Positions 23,004 through 31,923 are shown, counted from the stretch's first letter. The stretch is DNA of 64,000 nt from JAFNAG01 sp963739235 (GCA_963739235.1 CAVTZY010000068.1:73662-137661), one strand, 5' to 3'. Notes: generated from the sequence alone by a model not told the origin. A program made the numbers and translations.

Positions 23004-23768
23004 ATGCGGAAAATGGCCATGATTCTGGCGTTCGGTCTGATCATGTTCAGCCAGCCTCTCCTTCGTGGACAGGACGAGGAAAAAATCAAGAAGCTGTTCC
23101 AGGATGCCATCCAGGCACTCGGCGGCGACCCTTACCTCAAAGTCACTGACATGACCTCCGAGGGCAACTATTTCCAGTTTGATCGAGAGGGAAATTCATC
23201 CGGGCTGGTCAAGTACAGCGACTATACCAAACTTCCCGATAAGAGCCGATACGAGCTGGGCAACAGGAAGAAGGAACTCGATGTGACGGTCTTCAATCTG
23301 GAAAAAAAGCAGGGGTGGATTCTCGAAGGGCAGAAAGATACCCGCGAAGCGACCCCGGAGGAGATGAAGGATTTCCAGAACGATGTGAAACACAGCATCG
23401 AGACCATATTCCGGTTCCGCTACAAAAATTCCGAGAACAAACTTTTCTATCTGGGGCCGTCCGATGATGCCGTTAATCTGGAAATGGTCAAGCTCATCGA
23501 CCCCGAAAACGATGAGGTCACGATTTATTTCGATCGCATGAACAAGCTGCCGGCCAAGCTCGAATATCAGGTCATCGATGCCCGTGGGATTCATTATCGG
23601 GAAGTTGTTGAGTTCAGCCAATGGCACATGGTCCAGGGAGTGAATACCCCCATGCGTATGGACACCTCCCGGAACGGACATCATTTATCTCAGCAGTTTG
23701 TTCTCAAGATTGTTTACAACACCGGCCTACAGGACAGTTTCTTCGTTAAGCCGATTCCCCCGAAATAG
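23004..23768 (+). CDS. secreted protein of unknown function (lipoprotein-sorting-like fold suspected)
   Basis: ATG 23004 follows 'caggaggcg', a strong ribosome site. A signal peptide ('MAMILAFGLIMFSQPLLRGQ') precedes a 230-residue mature part. 'DAIQALGGDPYLKVTDMTSE' is the kind of N-terminal helix and strand seen in acidobacterial proteins that resemble outer-membrane lipoprotein carriers, where 'GG...l..v....~G' begins the beta half-barrel; 'INEV'-type repeats of charged strands follow, such as 'KLIDPENDEVTIYFDRMNKL'. It lies 36 bp after the ThiF/MoeB-type gene and may be cotranscribed. Function is not established. Confidence 0.6.
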   Translation: MRKMAMILAFGLIMFSQPLLRGQDEEKIKKLFQDAIQALGGDPYLKVTDMTSEGNYFQFDREGNSSGLVKYSDYTKLPDKSRYELGNRKKELDVTVFNLEKKQGWILEGQKDTREATPEEMKDFQNDVKHSIETIFRFRYKNSENKLFYLGPSDDAVNLEMVKLIDPENDEVTIYFDRMNKLPAKLEYQVIDARGIHYREVVEFSQWHMVQGVNTPMRMDTSRNGHHLSQQFVLKIVYNTGLQDSFFVKPIPPK

Positions 23769-23778
23769 GAGGAATCTC

Positions 23779-23856
23779 ATTTTGGATTCTGGATTGGGGA
23801 TTTTGGAATTCCACATACGTGACCGGTCGCCAATCCAAAATCCGCAATCCAAAATC
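23779..23856. repeat. inverted repeat of ggattttggattg units
   Basis: The left arm 23779-23806 holds the units attttggattctggattggggattttgg in two halves; the right arm 23830-23856 carries the reverse-complementary aatccaaaatcc units. It lies between the secreted protein stop and the cyclase-family start. Confidence 0.6.
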
Positions 23857-23880
23857 AATTCACAGGGAATCGGTTACACG

Positions 23881-24510
23881 ATGACCATTTATGACATTTC
23901 TCAGACACTGGACAAGGGGATCGCTGTCTGGCCGGGGGATCAGAAGTTCCGGCATCACTGGTCGATGCAAATTTCTAAGGGGAATTCCTGCAACGTCTCC
24001 TCGATTACCATGAGCGCGCATACAGGGACCCACCTAGATGCTCCCTACCATTTTGACGAGGCGGGACGTGATATTGGAGGCATTCCGCTGCTCCCCTTTC
24101 TCGGACCTGCGCGGGTGTTCGAAGTGCCTCCGGAACTGCGCGTGATCTCTGCTGAATTCCTTGATCGCCTGGATTGGACAGGTGTGGAGCGCGCCCTTTT
24201 TCGAACCCGGTCCAGCGATCTTCAGAAAGGCCGATTTGACCGGGATTTTACCTGCTTGACCGAAGATGGCGCGGAATATCTGGCCAGGCACAGACCGCTG
24301 CTTGTCGGAACCGACGCACCATCTATCGATGCTTTTGCAAGCAAGAGCATGTCCTGCCACAAAATTCTGTGCGGGCAGGGTATCGCGATCCTGGAAGGAG
24401 CGCGACTGGCGCATGTCCCGCCCGGCGATTACGAGCTGATTTGCCTTCCTTTGAAGTTCGCGGGGCTTGATGGGTCGCCCGTTCGTGCGGTCCTGCGACG
24501 GCCCGAGTAG
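23881..24510 (+). CDS. cyclase-family metal-dependent hydrolase (kynurenine formamidase-like)
   Basis: The family signature 'SAHTGTHLDAPYHF' supplies the metal-binding His and Asp residues of the cyclase/KynB fold. 'YDISQTLDKGIAVWPGDQ' at the start and 'LLVGTDAPSIDAF' later fit the same family. The length of 209 matches kynurenine formamidase, which hydrolyses N-formylkynurenine in tryptophan breakdown. Other members act on unrelated cyclic or ester substrates, so the substrate is not proven. There are no other kyn genes nearby. The tryptophan biosynthesis operon 2 kb further on is transcribed separately. Confidence 0.75.
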   Translation: MTIYDISQTLDKGIAVWPGDQKFRHHWSMQISKGNSCNVSSITMSAHTGTHLDAPYHFDEAGRDIGGIPLLPFLGPARVFEVPPELRVISAEFLDRLDWTGVERALFRTRSSDLQKGRFDRDFTCLTEDGAEYLARHRPLLVGTDAPSIDAFASKSMSCHKILCGQGIAILEGARLAHVPPGDYELICLPLKFAGLDGSPVRAVLRRPE

Positions 24511-24516
24511 CAAAAA

Positions 24517-24574
24517 AAAGCAGCCACGAGGGCCATAAAAAACTTTCCTTTTTAGTGTCCTTCGTGGCTGCTTT
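24517..24574. terminator. bidirectional terminator between convergent genes
   Basis: A 13-bp perfect stem, aaagcagccacga (24517-24529) and tcgtggctgcttt (24562-24574), extends with imperfect pairing toward the loop. On the minus strand it is followed by eight T, a strong terminator for lpxC. On the plus strand it ends the cyclase-family transcript more weakly. The arm sequence belongs to the cacgaaggacac family also found at 36150-36208 and 45135-45263. Confidence 0.75.
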
Positions 24575-24586
24575 GGCTTTACGCCT

Positions 24587-25477
24587 TTAAACGGCTCTGG
24601 ATACTGGAGTAACTTCTTCCAGCGCCGGCAACGTGCTTACTCGATACTTCTTTTTGTCACGCGCGATGCGATCAGCAAGCGCCGCGTGAATGGCATGTCC
24701 GGCCTTTTCCGCATACAAGTGGCCGATGATGGGCCGGCCGATCAAAGAAATGTCTCCGAGCAGATCGAGCATTTTATGGCGTACGAATTCATCGGGGAAG
24801 CGCAACTCGCTATTCACGATGCCGGATTCGTCGAGGACGACCGCGTTTTCGAGCGAACCGCCGCGGATCAATCCTGCCCGTCGCAAATAATCGACATCGG
24901 TAATGAAGCCGAAGGTGCGGGCCGGGCCGATTTCGGAACGGTAGGATTCGGGATTGAGTTCGACCTCAATCTGCTGGCGCCCGATTGCGTTGTGCTGGAA
25001 GTTGATGATGTAGGTCGCCTTGGGCGTGCTATCCGGATAGACGCCGGCCACCTTGTCTCCATCGCACACTTCGATGGGCTCCTGAATGACGATGTATTCG
25101 CGCAGTCCGTTCTGCTCCTCGATGCCTGCCTTTTCGATTTTGTCCATGAAGAGCTGTCCGCTTCCGTCCATGATCGGAACTTCCATGGAATTCAGATCGA
25201 GGTAGAGGTTGTCGATGCCGAGTCCGTACAGCGTCGACAGCAGGTGCTCCACCGTGGAAATCATCACGCCCTTTTTCATCAGCGTCGTGGCGTAACTCAC
25301 TCTGGCGACGTGGGTGCGGGTCGCCTCGATCTCGAAGTTCTTGAGATCGGTGCGCCGGAAGACGATGCCGGTGTTTTCAGGGGCCGGCACGAGTTCCAAA
25401 TGTACGGGATAGCCGGTATGCAGGCCGATGCCGTCAAATTGCACGCTTTTGCGTAGAGTTCGCTGATATTTGAACAT
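24587..25477 (-). CDS. lpxC: UDP-3-O-acyl-N-acetylglucosamine deacetylase
   Basis: Zinc enzyme of the first committed step of lipid A synthesis, cytoplasmic. Zinc ligands are in 'STVEHLLSTLYGLGIDN' and in 'RHKMLDLLGDISLIG', and the catalytic His lies in 'AGHAIHAALADRI'. 'SVQFDGIGLHTG' at the N-terminus and 'FGFITDVDYLRRAGLIRGGS' are characteristic. The length of 296 is standard and no fused FabZ domain is present. Its presence shows a Gram-negative outer membrane with LPS. It is transcribed alone. Confidence 0.95.
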   Translation of the reverse strand: MFKYQRTLRKSVQFDGIGLHTGYPVHLELVPAPENTGIVFRRTDLKNFEIEATRTHVARVSYATTLMKKGVMISTVEHLLSTLYGLGIDNLYLDLNSMEVPIMDGSGQLFMDKIEKAGIEEQNGLREYIVIQEPIEVCDGDKVAGVYPDSTPKATYIINFQHNAIGRQQIEVELNPESYRSEIGPARTFGFITDVDYLRRAGLIRGGSLENAVVLDESGIVNSELRFPDEFVRHKMLDLLGDISLIGRPIIGHLYAEKAGHAIHAALADRIARDKKKYRVSTLPALEEVTPVSRAV

Positions 25478-25829
25478 GAATGCTCTATCCCCGTCTCGAA
25501 TTCTGATAAATCATTGACGCCACTCTAGCCTTTGTTTAATCGGTAAACAGCTGGTTTAAGCAACTTCCATGCCTCGAATTACGACACTGGAGATAATTGT
25601 ATAAAACATATAAATGTAATAGCTTACGAAATAATAACGCCACGATGCTTTTGACCTTCATGCGAATCTGTTGCGTTTTGGACACATCGGTCAGAGCCTC
25701 CATGCATCCCTGCGTCCGCCGATCGCAAGCGGTCGTATGAAGTGCGGTCGCGAGCCGGCGCTGGGATATTACCGGTTGCTGATCATCGGCCCGTGTGATA
25801 GAAATAGGTTTTTGGAGAGGCACAGCGTA
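25478..25829. other. intergenic upstream of trp leader
   Basis: This 352-bp gap between the divergent lpxC gene and the trp leader has no convincing gene. A possible promoter for the trp transcript is TTGCTG (25776-25781), 17 bases, TAGAAA (25799-25804). The match to consensus is only fair. Confidence 0.35.
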
Positions 25830-25916
25830 ATGACGGCGAGGTTCCAGGGATATGACAGCTGGTATTGGCGCGGGGCGGCTGCACGCCGCCTGGTTGGTTC
25901 GCTGCCCGTCTCCTGA
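25830..25916 (+). CDS. trpL: tryptophan operon leader peptide (28 residues)
   Basis: A short frame with its own ribosome site ('ggagagg', 25814-25820) starts at ATG 25830 and stops at 25916. Codons 11-13 are TGG TAT TGG (25860-25868), giving 'DSWYWRG'. Two tryptophans in a 28-residue peptide just before trpE, followed by a terminator, are what a ribosome-stalling leader peptide would show. The peptide has no other purpose in the known systems. I infer that starvation for charged tRNA-Trp stalls the ribosome here and lets the operon be read. See the attenuator entry. Confidence 0.8.
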   Translation: MTARFQGYDSWYWRGAAARRLVGSLPVS

Positions 25917-25982
25917 AACGAGCGCATTAATTAGATTCTCGAGAGGAAGCCGTGAACAACCCCGAAAGTTCACGGCTTTTTT
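25874..25982 (+). promoter_or_regulatory. trp operon transcription attenuator
   Basis: Three mutually exclusive stems can be drawn. Stem 1:2 is ggcggc (25874-25879) with gccgcc (25885-25890), loop tgcac, beginning 5 bases after the second Trp codon. Stem 2:3 (antiterminator) pairs ggttg-ttc (25892-25900, one bulged g) with gaacaacc (25954-25961), plus tcct (25911-25914) with agga (25944-25947). Stem 3:4 is the terminator gccgtgaac (25949-25957) with gttcacggc (25968-25976). A ribosome stalled at Trp codons would cover the 5' side of stem 1:2, free region 2 and block the terminator. Stem 2:3 is imperfect; this pairing is by eye, not by folding software. Confidence 0.75.
25949..25982 (+). terminator. 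intrinsic terminator of the trp attenuator
   Basis: A perfect 9-bp stem, gccgtgaac/gttcacggc, with two more A-T pairs outside and a 10-base loop, followed by six T at 25977-25982. It is 118 bp before the trpE start and belongs to the attenuator described for 25874-25982. Confidence 0.85.
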
Positions 25983-26100
25983 GTCGTATGGAGAGACGAG
26001 ACTCCGCTGATTTTGCATTCTCGAAGAAGCATGGGACCTGCCTCCATGCGGTGCCTGCCGTGCAGGAGTGACGGTTTCGAGATCGAGGGGAAAGGAAAAC

Positions 26101-27580
26101 ATGATTTATCCGGCGCTGGAAAATCTGGAGGAGCTATCCCGGCAGGGGAGCGTGATTCCTGTGCACAAGGACATCCTGGGTGACCTTCTGACACCGGCTG
26201 CGGCCTTTCTGCGCGTTGCCCATGGGAGGAATCGAGTCTTCCTTCTGGAAAGCGTGGAAGGGGGAGAACGCCTTGCCCGGTACTCTTTCATAGGCTGGGA
26301 CCCGTTTCTGGTAATCCGAGGCAAAGGACGACATCCTGGTAACCGAAGAACTCGGCGAAGTCAGCACCACGGCGGGAAGGCCGCTCGCCAAAATGCGGGA
26401 GATCTCGCGCTTGTATCGATCGGTGCCGATGCCGGACCTGCCCCCTTTCCTGGCGGGCGGCGTGGGCTATTTCGGCTATGATCTCGTGCGCCAGTTTGAA
26501 CGGCTTCCCTCCTTGGCGGCTGACGATCTGGGCCTGGACGATTTTCATGTCATGTATTTTTCCACGATCCTGGCATTCGACCACCTGCGCCACCGCATTC
26601 ATATCATCGCCAACATATTGAACCCGAAAGGCGTGCGAAATCTGGAGGCCAGGTATCGCGATGCGGTCGCGCGCATCGAGCAGATCGAAAAACGCCTCAC
26701 GGCCCCGATCTCTCTGCCGGCCCCGGCGCCGAGCACGGCCATGCCCGAGCCGGCCTCCAATCTCACGGAGGCGCAGTATTACGCCAATGTCGAAAAAGCA
26801 AAATCCTATATCCAGGCGGGTGACATCTTCCAGGTGGTGTTGTCTCAACGCCTGGCGATGGAAATCACGTGCGATCCCTTCGACATCTATCGTGCGTTGC
26901 GTTTCATCAATCCGTCGCCTTACATGATATTCCTGCGCATGGACAAGCTATGCCTGGTCGGCGCTTCACCCGAAATGCTGGTGAAGGTGCGCGGGCGGCG
27001 CGTGGAATACGGGCCGATTGCCGGAACGCGGCCCAGGGGACGAACGCCGGAGGAGGATGAGCGATCTGGCCCGCGAACTTTTGGCCGATGCCAAGGAGCG
27101 CGCCGAACACGTGATGCTTGTCGATCTGGGGCGCAATGACCTGGGCCGGGTATGCAGGTACGGCAGTGTGAAGGTCACCGACCTGATGCGCATCGAAAAG
27201 TACAGCCATGTGATGCATCTCGTCAGCAGCGTGGAGGGAAGCCTCGGGAGGATCTGGACTGCTTCCATGCGCTGGAGGCCTGCCTGCCTGCGGGCACAGT
27301 CTCCGGGCGCCCCCAAGGTGCGCGCCATGGAGATTATCGAAGAGTTGGAGCCGTGCCGCAGAGGGTCTACGGCGGGGCGGTCGGTTATGCGGATTTTTCC
27401 GGCAATCTCGATACCTGCATCGCCCTGCGCACCCTGGTGATCAAAGACGGCATGGCATATATTCAGGCCGGCGGAGGGATCGTTGCGGATTCCCATCCCG
27501 TGCGGGAACGCGAGGAATCCATGAACAAAGCCAGGGCCCTGCTGCGGGCGGTCGAATTCGCGCACCAGGGGTTAAGGTAG
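26101..27580 (+). CDS. trpE: anthranilate synthase component I (about five frame breaks)
   Basis: Chorismate to anthranilate, with TrpG supplying ammonia. ATG 26101 follows 'gaggggaaaggaa'. The protein is read in pieces: residues from 26101 to about 26326, then 'DDILVTEELGEVSTTAGRPL', 'FLAGGVGYFGYDLVRQFE', 'AKSYIQAGDIFQVVLSQRL', 'LVGASPEMLVKVRGRRVEYG', 'PIAGTRPRG', 'HVMLVDLGRNDLGRV', and 'YGGAVGYADFSGNLDTCIAL' at the C-terminus. Frames change near 26326, 27058, 27247, 27305 and 27355. All catalytic segments are conserved across the breaks, and the summed length (about 490) is normal, so the breaks look like sequence errors rather than loss of function. Confidence 0.85.
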
Positions 27581-27636
27581 AAGAGGGCGTGTCGGCGCCT
27601 GCCCGGGTGATTTGTGTCATGGAGGATGGCAGACCC

Positions 27637-28245
27637 ATGATTCTGGTCATCGATAACTACGACTCCTTCACCTTTAACCTGGTCCAATATCTGGGCCAGC
27701 TCGGGCAGGAAATTAAGGTGGTGCGCAATGACGCGATTACTTCTGAAGAGATCGAGCGTCTGGCGCCCGGCGCCATCGTCGTTTCCCCCGGGCCGGGCCG
27801 GCCGGAAAACTCAGGGATCATCGTCGAGGCAATGCGCAGTTATTCGGGGCGGATTCCGATCCTGGGCGTCTGTCTCGGTCTCCAGGCTCTGGGCTTCGCC
27901 TTCGGAGGAAGGGTCGTGCCGGCGCCCACCCTCATGCACGGCAAGACCAGCGAGATTTTCCACGACGGACGGACGATTTTCGCCGGCCTGCCCAACCCGT
28001 TTCCCGCCACGCGTTATCACTCGCTCATGGTGGCGAAGGAAGGTCTGCCCGAATGCCTCGAGATTTCGGCCCAGACAGAGGATGGTATCATCATGGGGAT
28101 GAGGCATCGCAGGTTTACAGCCGAAGGTGTTCAGTTTCATCCCGAATCGATCTTGACGCCCGGGGGGATGAAACTGCTGGAAAATTTCCTGTCCCTGGCC
28201 GGGCGGCATGGGATGGCGGGATCCCGAACGGATGGACCCTCATGA
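27637..28245 (+). CDS. trpG: anthranilate synthase component II (glutamine amidotransferase)
   Basis: Releases ammonia from glutamine for TrpE. Class I amidotransferase motifs: 'VSPGPGRPENSGI', nucleophile Cys in 'GVCLGLQALGFAFGG', and the His-Glu pair in 'GVQFHPESILTPGG'. 'ILVIDNYDSFTFNLVQYLGQ' is the standard N-terminus. Start ATG 27637 has 'ggaggatgg' upstream; longer frames add nothing conserved. 202 residues, intact. The same subunit can also serve aminodeoxychorismate synthase. It starts 56 bp after trpE and ends 15 bp before trpC. No TrpD domain is fused. Confidence 0.93.
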   Translation: MILVIDNYDSFTFNLVQYLGQLGQEIKVVRNDAITSEEIERLAPGAIVVSPGPGRPENSGIIVEAMRSYSGRIPILGVCLGLQALGFAFGGRVVPAPTLMHGKTSEIFHDGRTIFAGLPNPFPATRYHSLMVAKEGLPECLEISAQTEDGIIMGMRHRRFTAEGVQFHPESILTPGGMKLLENFLSLAGRHGMAGSRTDGPS

Positions 28246-28260
28246 ATCGGATGGAAAACC

Positions 28261-29099
28261 ATGATCACCTCTGTGAAATATCGCGCTCCTGATGGGCTCA
28301 AAGGAACGATTCTGGAGCAGATCATGGCGAACCAGGCTTCCCGAGATCGCCGGGGCGAAAATGAAGCTTCCTGCTGAATCGCTCCAAATGGTCGCTTGAC
28401 CGGGCGCCGCGAATCCGATCGCTCAAGCGGACTCTGCTGCGGCAGCCGGGAATCATTGCCGAAATCAAGAAAGCCTCGCCTTCGGCCGGGCTGCTGCGGC
28501 CGGACTTTGATCCCGTCGCACTATCGCCGGCGCGTACGTGAAAGCCGGCGCCTCGGCCATTTCGGTTGTGACGGAATCCAGATTTTTTCAGGGTGGGCTC
28601 GAGACGCTTGCCGCTTCTGCGCTGGCAGCGCGGATGTGCCTCTGTTGCGCAAGGATTTCATCGTCGATCCCTACCAGGTATTGGAGGCCGGCATGCGGGC
28701 GCCGACGCCGTGCTCTTGATTGCGGCGCTGCTGGAAGGGACTTCATCTCTGAGAGTTGCGCGCCTGTGTCGAGGAACTGGGCATGGACGCGCTCGTGGAG
28801 GTGCATAGCGAAGCGGAGCTGGAACGCGCGCTCTGGGCCGGCGCGACCCTGATCGGCGTCAACAGCCGAGATCTGAGGACCTTCAAGTTTCGCTGGACGT
28901 TTGCGTGCGCCTGGCGGCGCTCCTGCCTAAAGAGACCGTGGCCGTGGCGGAGAGCGGCATTCGCACTGCTGAAGATATTCGGCGCCTGGCCCTTGCAGGC
29001 TACCGCGGCTTTCTGATCGGGGAATCGCTGATGCGGGCGCAATCGCCGGGAGCGGCATTGGCTGAATTGCTCTCGTCAATACCAGCAAGGCATGTATGA
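28261..29099 (+). CDS. trpC: indole-3-glycerol-phosphate synthase (several frame breaks)
   Basis: Closes the indole ring from CdRP. Fragments in different frames give the whole family pattern in order: 'ILEQIMANQAS', 'PGIIAEIKKASPSAGLLRPD' (catalytic Lys and Glu), 'AGASAISVVTESRFFQGG', 'DVPLLRKDFIVDPYQVLEA', 'ADAVLLIAALLEG', 'ELGMDALVEVHSEAELERAL', 'LIGVNSRDLRTF', 'VAVAESGIRTAEDIRRL' and 'GYRGFLIGESLMRA'. The frame is lost at least six times between 28355 and 28920. Start codon is uncertain; 28261 is the first in-frame ATG after trpG. The stop overlaps the trpF start by 4 bases. trpD, which often precedes trpC, is not present. Confidence 0.82.
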
Positions 29100-29728
29100 G
29101 AGTCAGGGTGAAGGTCTGCGGGATCACGAACTACGAAGACGCAGCGTTGGCGCTTGATCTGGGTGTCGACGCCCTGGGGTTCAATTTCTATCCGCCCAGT
29201 CCGCGCTTTATCGATTTTGCCGCTGCGCGCGCCATCATCCGCCGCCTGCCGCCGCTTGCCGTAACGGTAGGGGTGTTTGTAAACGTAGCAGATCCAGATG
29301 AAGTGGATAAGAGTGCACGTGCAGCAAACGTCGGTGTGCTTCAGCTCCATGGGGACGAGCCGGCCGAATACGGTCGCGCTCTCGGCGCCTGGCCGTTGAT
29401 CAAGGCTGTGCGCATCGACAATGATGATTTTCATGCGGACACCTTCGATTTTCCCGCGCGGGCATTTCTGCTGGATTCAAAGGACGATCGCCTCTTTGGT
29501 GGCACAGGGAGAACCTTCGATTGGCAGCTTGCCCAACGCTTGATTCCCGATGTGAGAATCGTGCTGGCGGGCGGGTTGAATGCCGCCAACGTAGCCGAAG
29601 CCATCCGCGTTGTGCGGCCCTATGCGGTGGATGTGTGCAGCGGCGTCGAAAGCCATCCCGGCAAGAAAGATGCCGCCAAGCTGGCCGCGTTTATGCAAGA
29701 GGTCTCTAATGCATTCAGTAAACCGTAA
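29096..29728 (+). CDS. trpF: phosphoribosylanthranilate isomerase
   Basis: Amadori rearrangement of PRA to CdRP. The motifs are 'VKVCGITNYEDAALALDLGV' with the catalytic Cys, 'DALGFNFYPPSPRFI', 'VLQLHGDEP', 'LLDSKDDRLFGGTGRTFDW' with the catalytic Asp, and 'LAGGLNAANVAEAIR' and 'AVDVCSGVESHPGKKD' for phosphate binding. The length of 210 is normal and the frame is intact, in contrast with trpC immediately before it. ATG 29096 overlaps the trpC stop; its 3' end overlaps trpB by 20 bases. Confidence 0.95.
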   Translation: MRVRVKVCGITNYEDAALALDLGVDALGFNFYPPSPRFIDFAAARAIIRRLPPLAVTVGVFVNVADPDEVDKSARAANVGVLQLHGDEPAEYGRALGAWPLIKAVRIDNDDFHADTFDFPARAFLLDSKDDRLFGGTGRTFDWQLAQRLIPDVRIVLAGGLNAANVAEAIRVVRPYAVDVCSGVESHPGKKDAAKLAAFMQEVSNAFSKP

Positions 29729-30932
29729 TTTTCAATCTCACTCCCTGCCGGATGAGGGGGGGCACTTTGGGCCCTATGGGGGCAGGTTTGTGCCCGAGAC
29801 TCTGATGGGGCCGCTGCTGGAACTTGAGGCGGCTTTTCGCGCGGCCCGGCAGGACCCGTCCTTTCAAGCTGAGTTGGACGATTTGCTGCATACCTATTCC
29901 GGCCGCCCGACTCCCCTCACGCGGGCCCGGCGCCTCGAAGATCATCTGGGTCGATGCCGGATCTACCTGAAGCGCGAGGATCTGAACCATACCGGCGCGC
30001 ACAAGATCAACAACGCGCTGGGGCAGATTCTGCTGGCGCGGCGCATGGGCAAAAGGCGCATCATTGCCGAAACCGGCGCAGGCCAGCATGGGGTTGCCAC
30101 CGCGACTGTGGCCGCACTGTTTGGCTTGGAATGTGAAATCTATATGGGTACCGACGACATGCGCAGGCAGGCGCTAAACGTTTTCCGCATGCGCCTGCTC
30201 GGTGCTAAAGTGACGCCCGTCGATGCCGGAAGCCGGACGCTGAAGGATGCCATTAACGAGGCGATGCGCGACTGGGTCACGAATGTCAGCCACACCCATT
30301 ATCTGCTTGGCTCAGCTCTGGGTGCTCACCCCTATCCATGGATGGTGCGCGAGTTTCAGTCCGTGATTGGCCGGGAATCCCGGTCCCAGATTCTGGCGTG
30401 CGAAAGGAGGCTGCCGGATCTTCTCGTGGCTTGTGTCGGCGGCGGCAGCAATGCCATCGGTTTTTTCCACGAATTCCTGGCTGACACCGGAACCCGCATG
30501 ATTGGGGTGGAGGCGGGCGGGCGCGGGAGCGCACTGGGCGAGCACGCCGCCCGTTTCGCCGGCGGCAGGGCCGGAGTGCTGCAAGGGACCCTGAGCTTCG
30601 TATTGCAGGATGACCAGGGCCAGATCGCGGGCACGCACTCGGTGTCTGCGGGGCTGGATTATGCGGCTGTTGGGCCCGAGCACTCGTTTCTGCACGATCA
30701 GGGCCGCGTCGAGTACACCTCGATCTCGGACCGGGAAGCGCTCGAAGCTTTCCAGCTGCTGAGCCGCCTCGAGGGTATCATCCCGGCGCTGGAGAGTGCG
30801 CATGCGGTCGCGGAACTGGTGCGCATCGCTCCCACTCTGGATCGGGACAGCCTGGTTGCAGTTAATCTTTCGGGACGCGGCGACAAGGATGTCGAGGAAG
30901 TCGCCGGCTTGATCGGCGATGGGAGAGGATAA
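29709..30932 (+). CDS. trpB: tryptophan synthase beta chain
   Basis: Condenses indole with serine. The PLP lysine is in 'HTGAHKINNALGQILLARRM', followed by 'AETGAGQHGVATATVAALFG' and the phosphate-binding 'CVGGGSNAIGFFHEF'. 'GPYGGRFVPETLMGPL' is the standard N-terminus. ATG 29709 lies within the end of trpF. 407 residues, intact, standard TrpB1 type that pairs with TrpA. The stop TAA/next-start overlap (taatg at 30930-30934) indicates coupled translation with trpA. Confidence 0.95.
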   Translation: MHSVNRNFQSHSLPDEGGHFGPYGGRFVPETLMGPLLELEAAFRAARQDPSFQAELDDLLHTYSGRPTPLTRARRLEDHLGRCRIYLKREDLNHTGAHKINNALGQILLARRMGKRRIIAETGAGQHGVATATVAALFGLECEIYMGTDDMRRQALNVFRMRLLGAKVTPVDAGSRTLKDAINEAMRDWVTNVSHTHYLLGSALGAHPYPWMVREFQSVIGRESRSQILACERRLPDLLVACVGGGSNAIGFFHEFLADTGTRMIGVEAGGRGSALGEHAARFAGGRAGVLQGTLSFVLQDDQGQIAGTHSVSAGLDYAAVGPEHSFLHDQGRVEYTSISDREALEAFQLLSRLEGIIPALESAHAVAELVRIAPTLDRDSLVAVNLSGRGDKDVEEVAGLIGDGRG

Positions 30933-31728
30933 TGGTTCGAGCCATAGCGAATACCTTTGAGCAGCTGAAGCAGCACGGCAGAAAGGCATTCATCCCATTC
31001 ATCACCGCAGGCGATCCGGATCTCGAAACGACCATCCGCCTGGTGCCGGCACTCGAGAACGCAGGCTCCCACATTGTGGAGTTGGGCATTCCCTTTTCGG
31101 ATCCGGTCGCGGACGGCCCGACCATTCAGCGTTCTTCCGAAAGAGCTTTGCGCCATGGGTATCGGCTTGCCGATTATCTCGAGGCGGTAAAGGAAATCCG
31201 GCACCGGACCGAGATTCCGTTGGTTCTTTTCAGTTACTTCAACCCGATCCTGCAGTATGGGCTGGAAAGATTGGCAACCGACGCTCGCGCCGCAGGGGTG
31301 GATGGCATCCTGGTGACCGACATTACGCCCGAGGAGGGGAGCGAGTACTGCGCCTGCATGGAGCGCCACGGACTCGATACCGTTTTCCTCGTTGCTCCTA
31401 CGAGCAACGAGGAAAGAATTGCCCGGATTGCCGCCTGCTGCCGCGGGTTTATCTACCTGGTGTCACGCGCCGGCGTGACCGGCGTCCAGACTCCCTATCC
31501 GATTCTGTCCTTCCTACGCTGAGCCGCGTGCGCCGGCATGCACAAATTCCGGTTGCCGTCGGGTTCGGCATTTCCCGACCGGATCACGTCCGTGCTGTCT
31601 GGCAGATCGCTGACGGTGCAGTCGTGGGCAGCGCCATCGTAGCCCAGATCGAAAAGAATGCCGGCGCCGGTGACCTTCCTGATATGATTGCATCCTTCTG
31701 CCGCTGGCTGATGGCCACAGGCGCCTAA
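30932..31728 (+). CDS. trpA: tryptophan synthase alpha chain (one frame break)
   Basis: Splits indole-3-glycerol phosphate to indole. Catalytic Glu in 'HIVELGIPFSDPVADGPTIQ' and Asp in 'GVDGILVTDITPEEG'; 'FIYLVSRAGVTGVQT' begins the phosphate-binding part. Near 31495 the frame breaks, and the C-terminus continues in another frame as 'TLSRVRRHAQIPVAVGFGIS' and 'GAVVGSAIVAQIEK'. Combined, the length is about 265 residues, normal. The downstream frame has no start of its own, so this is one gene. Confidence 0.88.
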
Positions 31729-31813
31729 GGATAGAGTGTGTTCATTCCAGATACCAAGAATACGAAACAGCTAGCCGGAAACAAAAACTTTAACGCAGAG
31801 GGCGCAAAGAAAA

Positions 31814-31836
31814 AAAGAGGCCGCAGAGGCCTCTTT
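31814..31836 (+). terminator. probable trp operon terminator
   Basis: A 9-bp perfect stem, aaagaggcc (31814-31822) and ggcctcttt (31828-31836), loop gcaga, ends in three T of the stem but without a longer T-run. The surrounding 'cgcagagggcgcaaag' units resemble the elements at 10019 and 14568. Confidence 0.55.
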
Positions 31837-31923
31837 GAATTATGACTTGAGGTAAAAGCCGATATGTGAACTATGCATGATTACTGTAGCGAACACATCC
31901 CAAGCATTTGCATGCGGTCTAGG

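Noticed and set aside
25536..26102. 188-residue open frame on the minus strand across the trp leader
   Set aside because: It is antisense to the leader peptide, attenuator and trpE start, has no ribosome site or family resemblance, and is explained by chance openness in GC-rich DNA.
31739..31872. A separate small gene between trpA and the VWFA gene
   Set aside because: No frame of useful length with a ribosome site; the gap holds the trp terminator hairpin.
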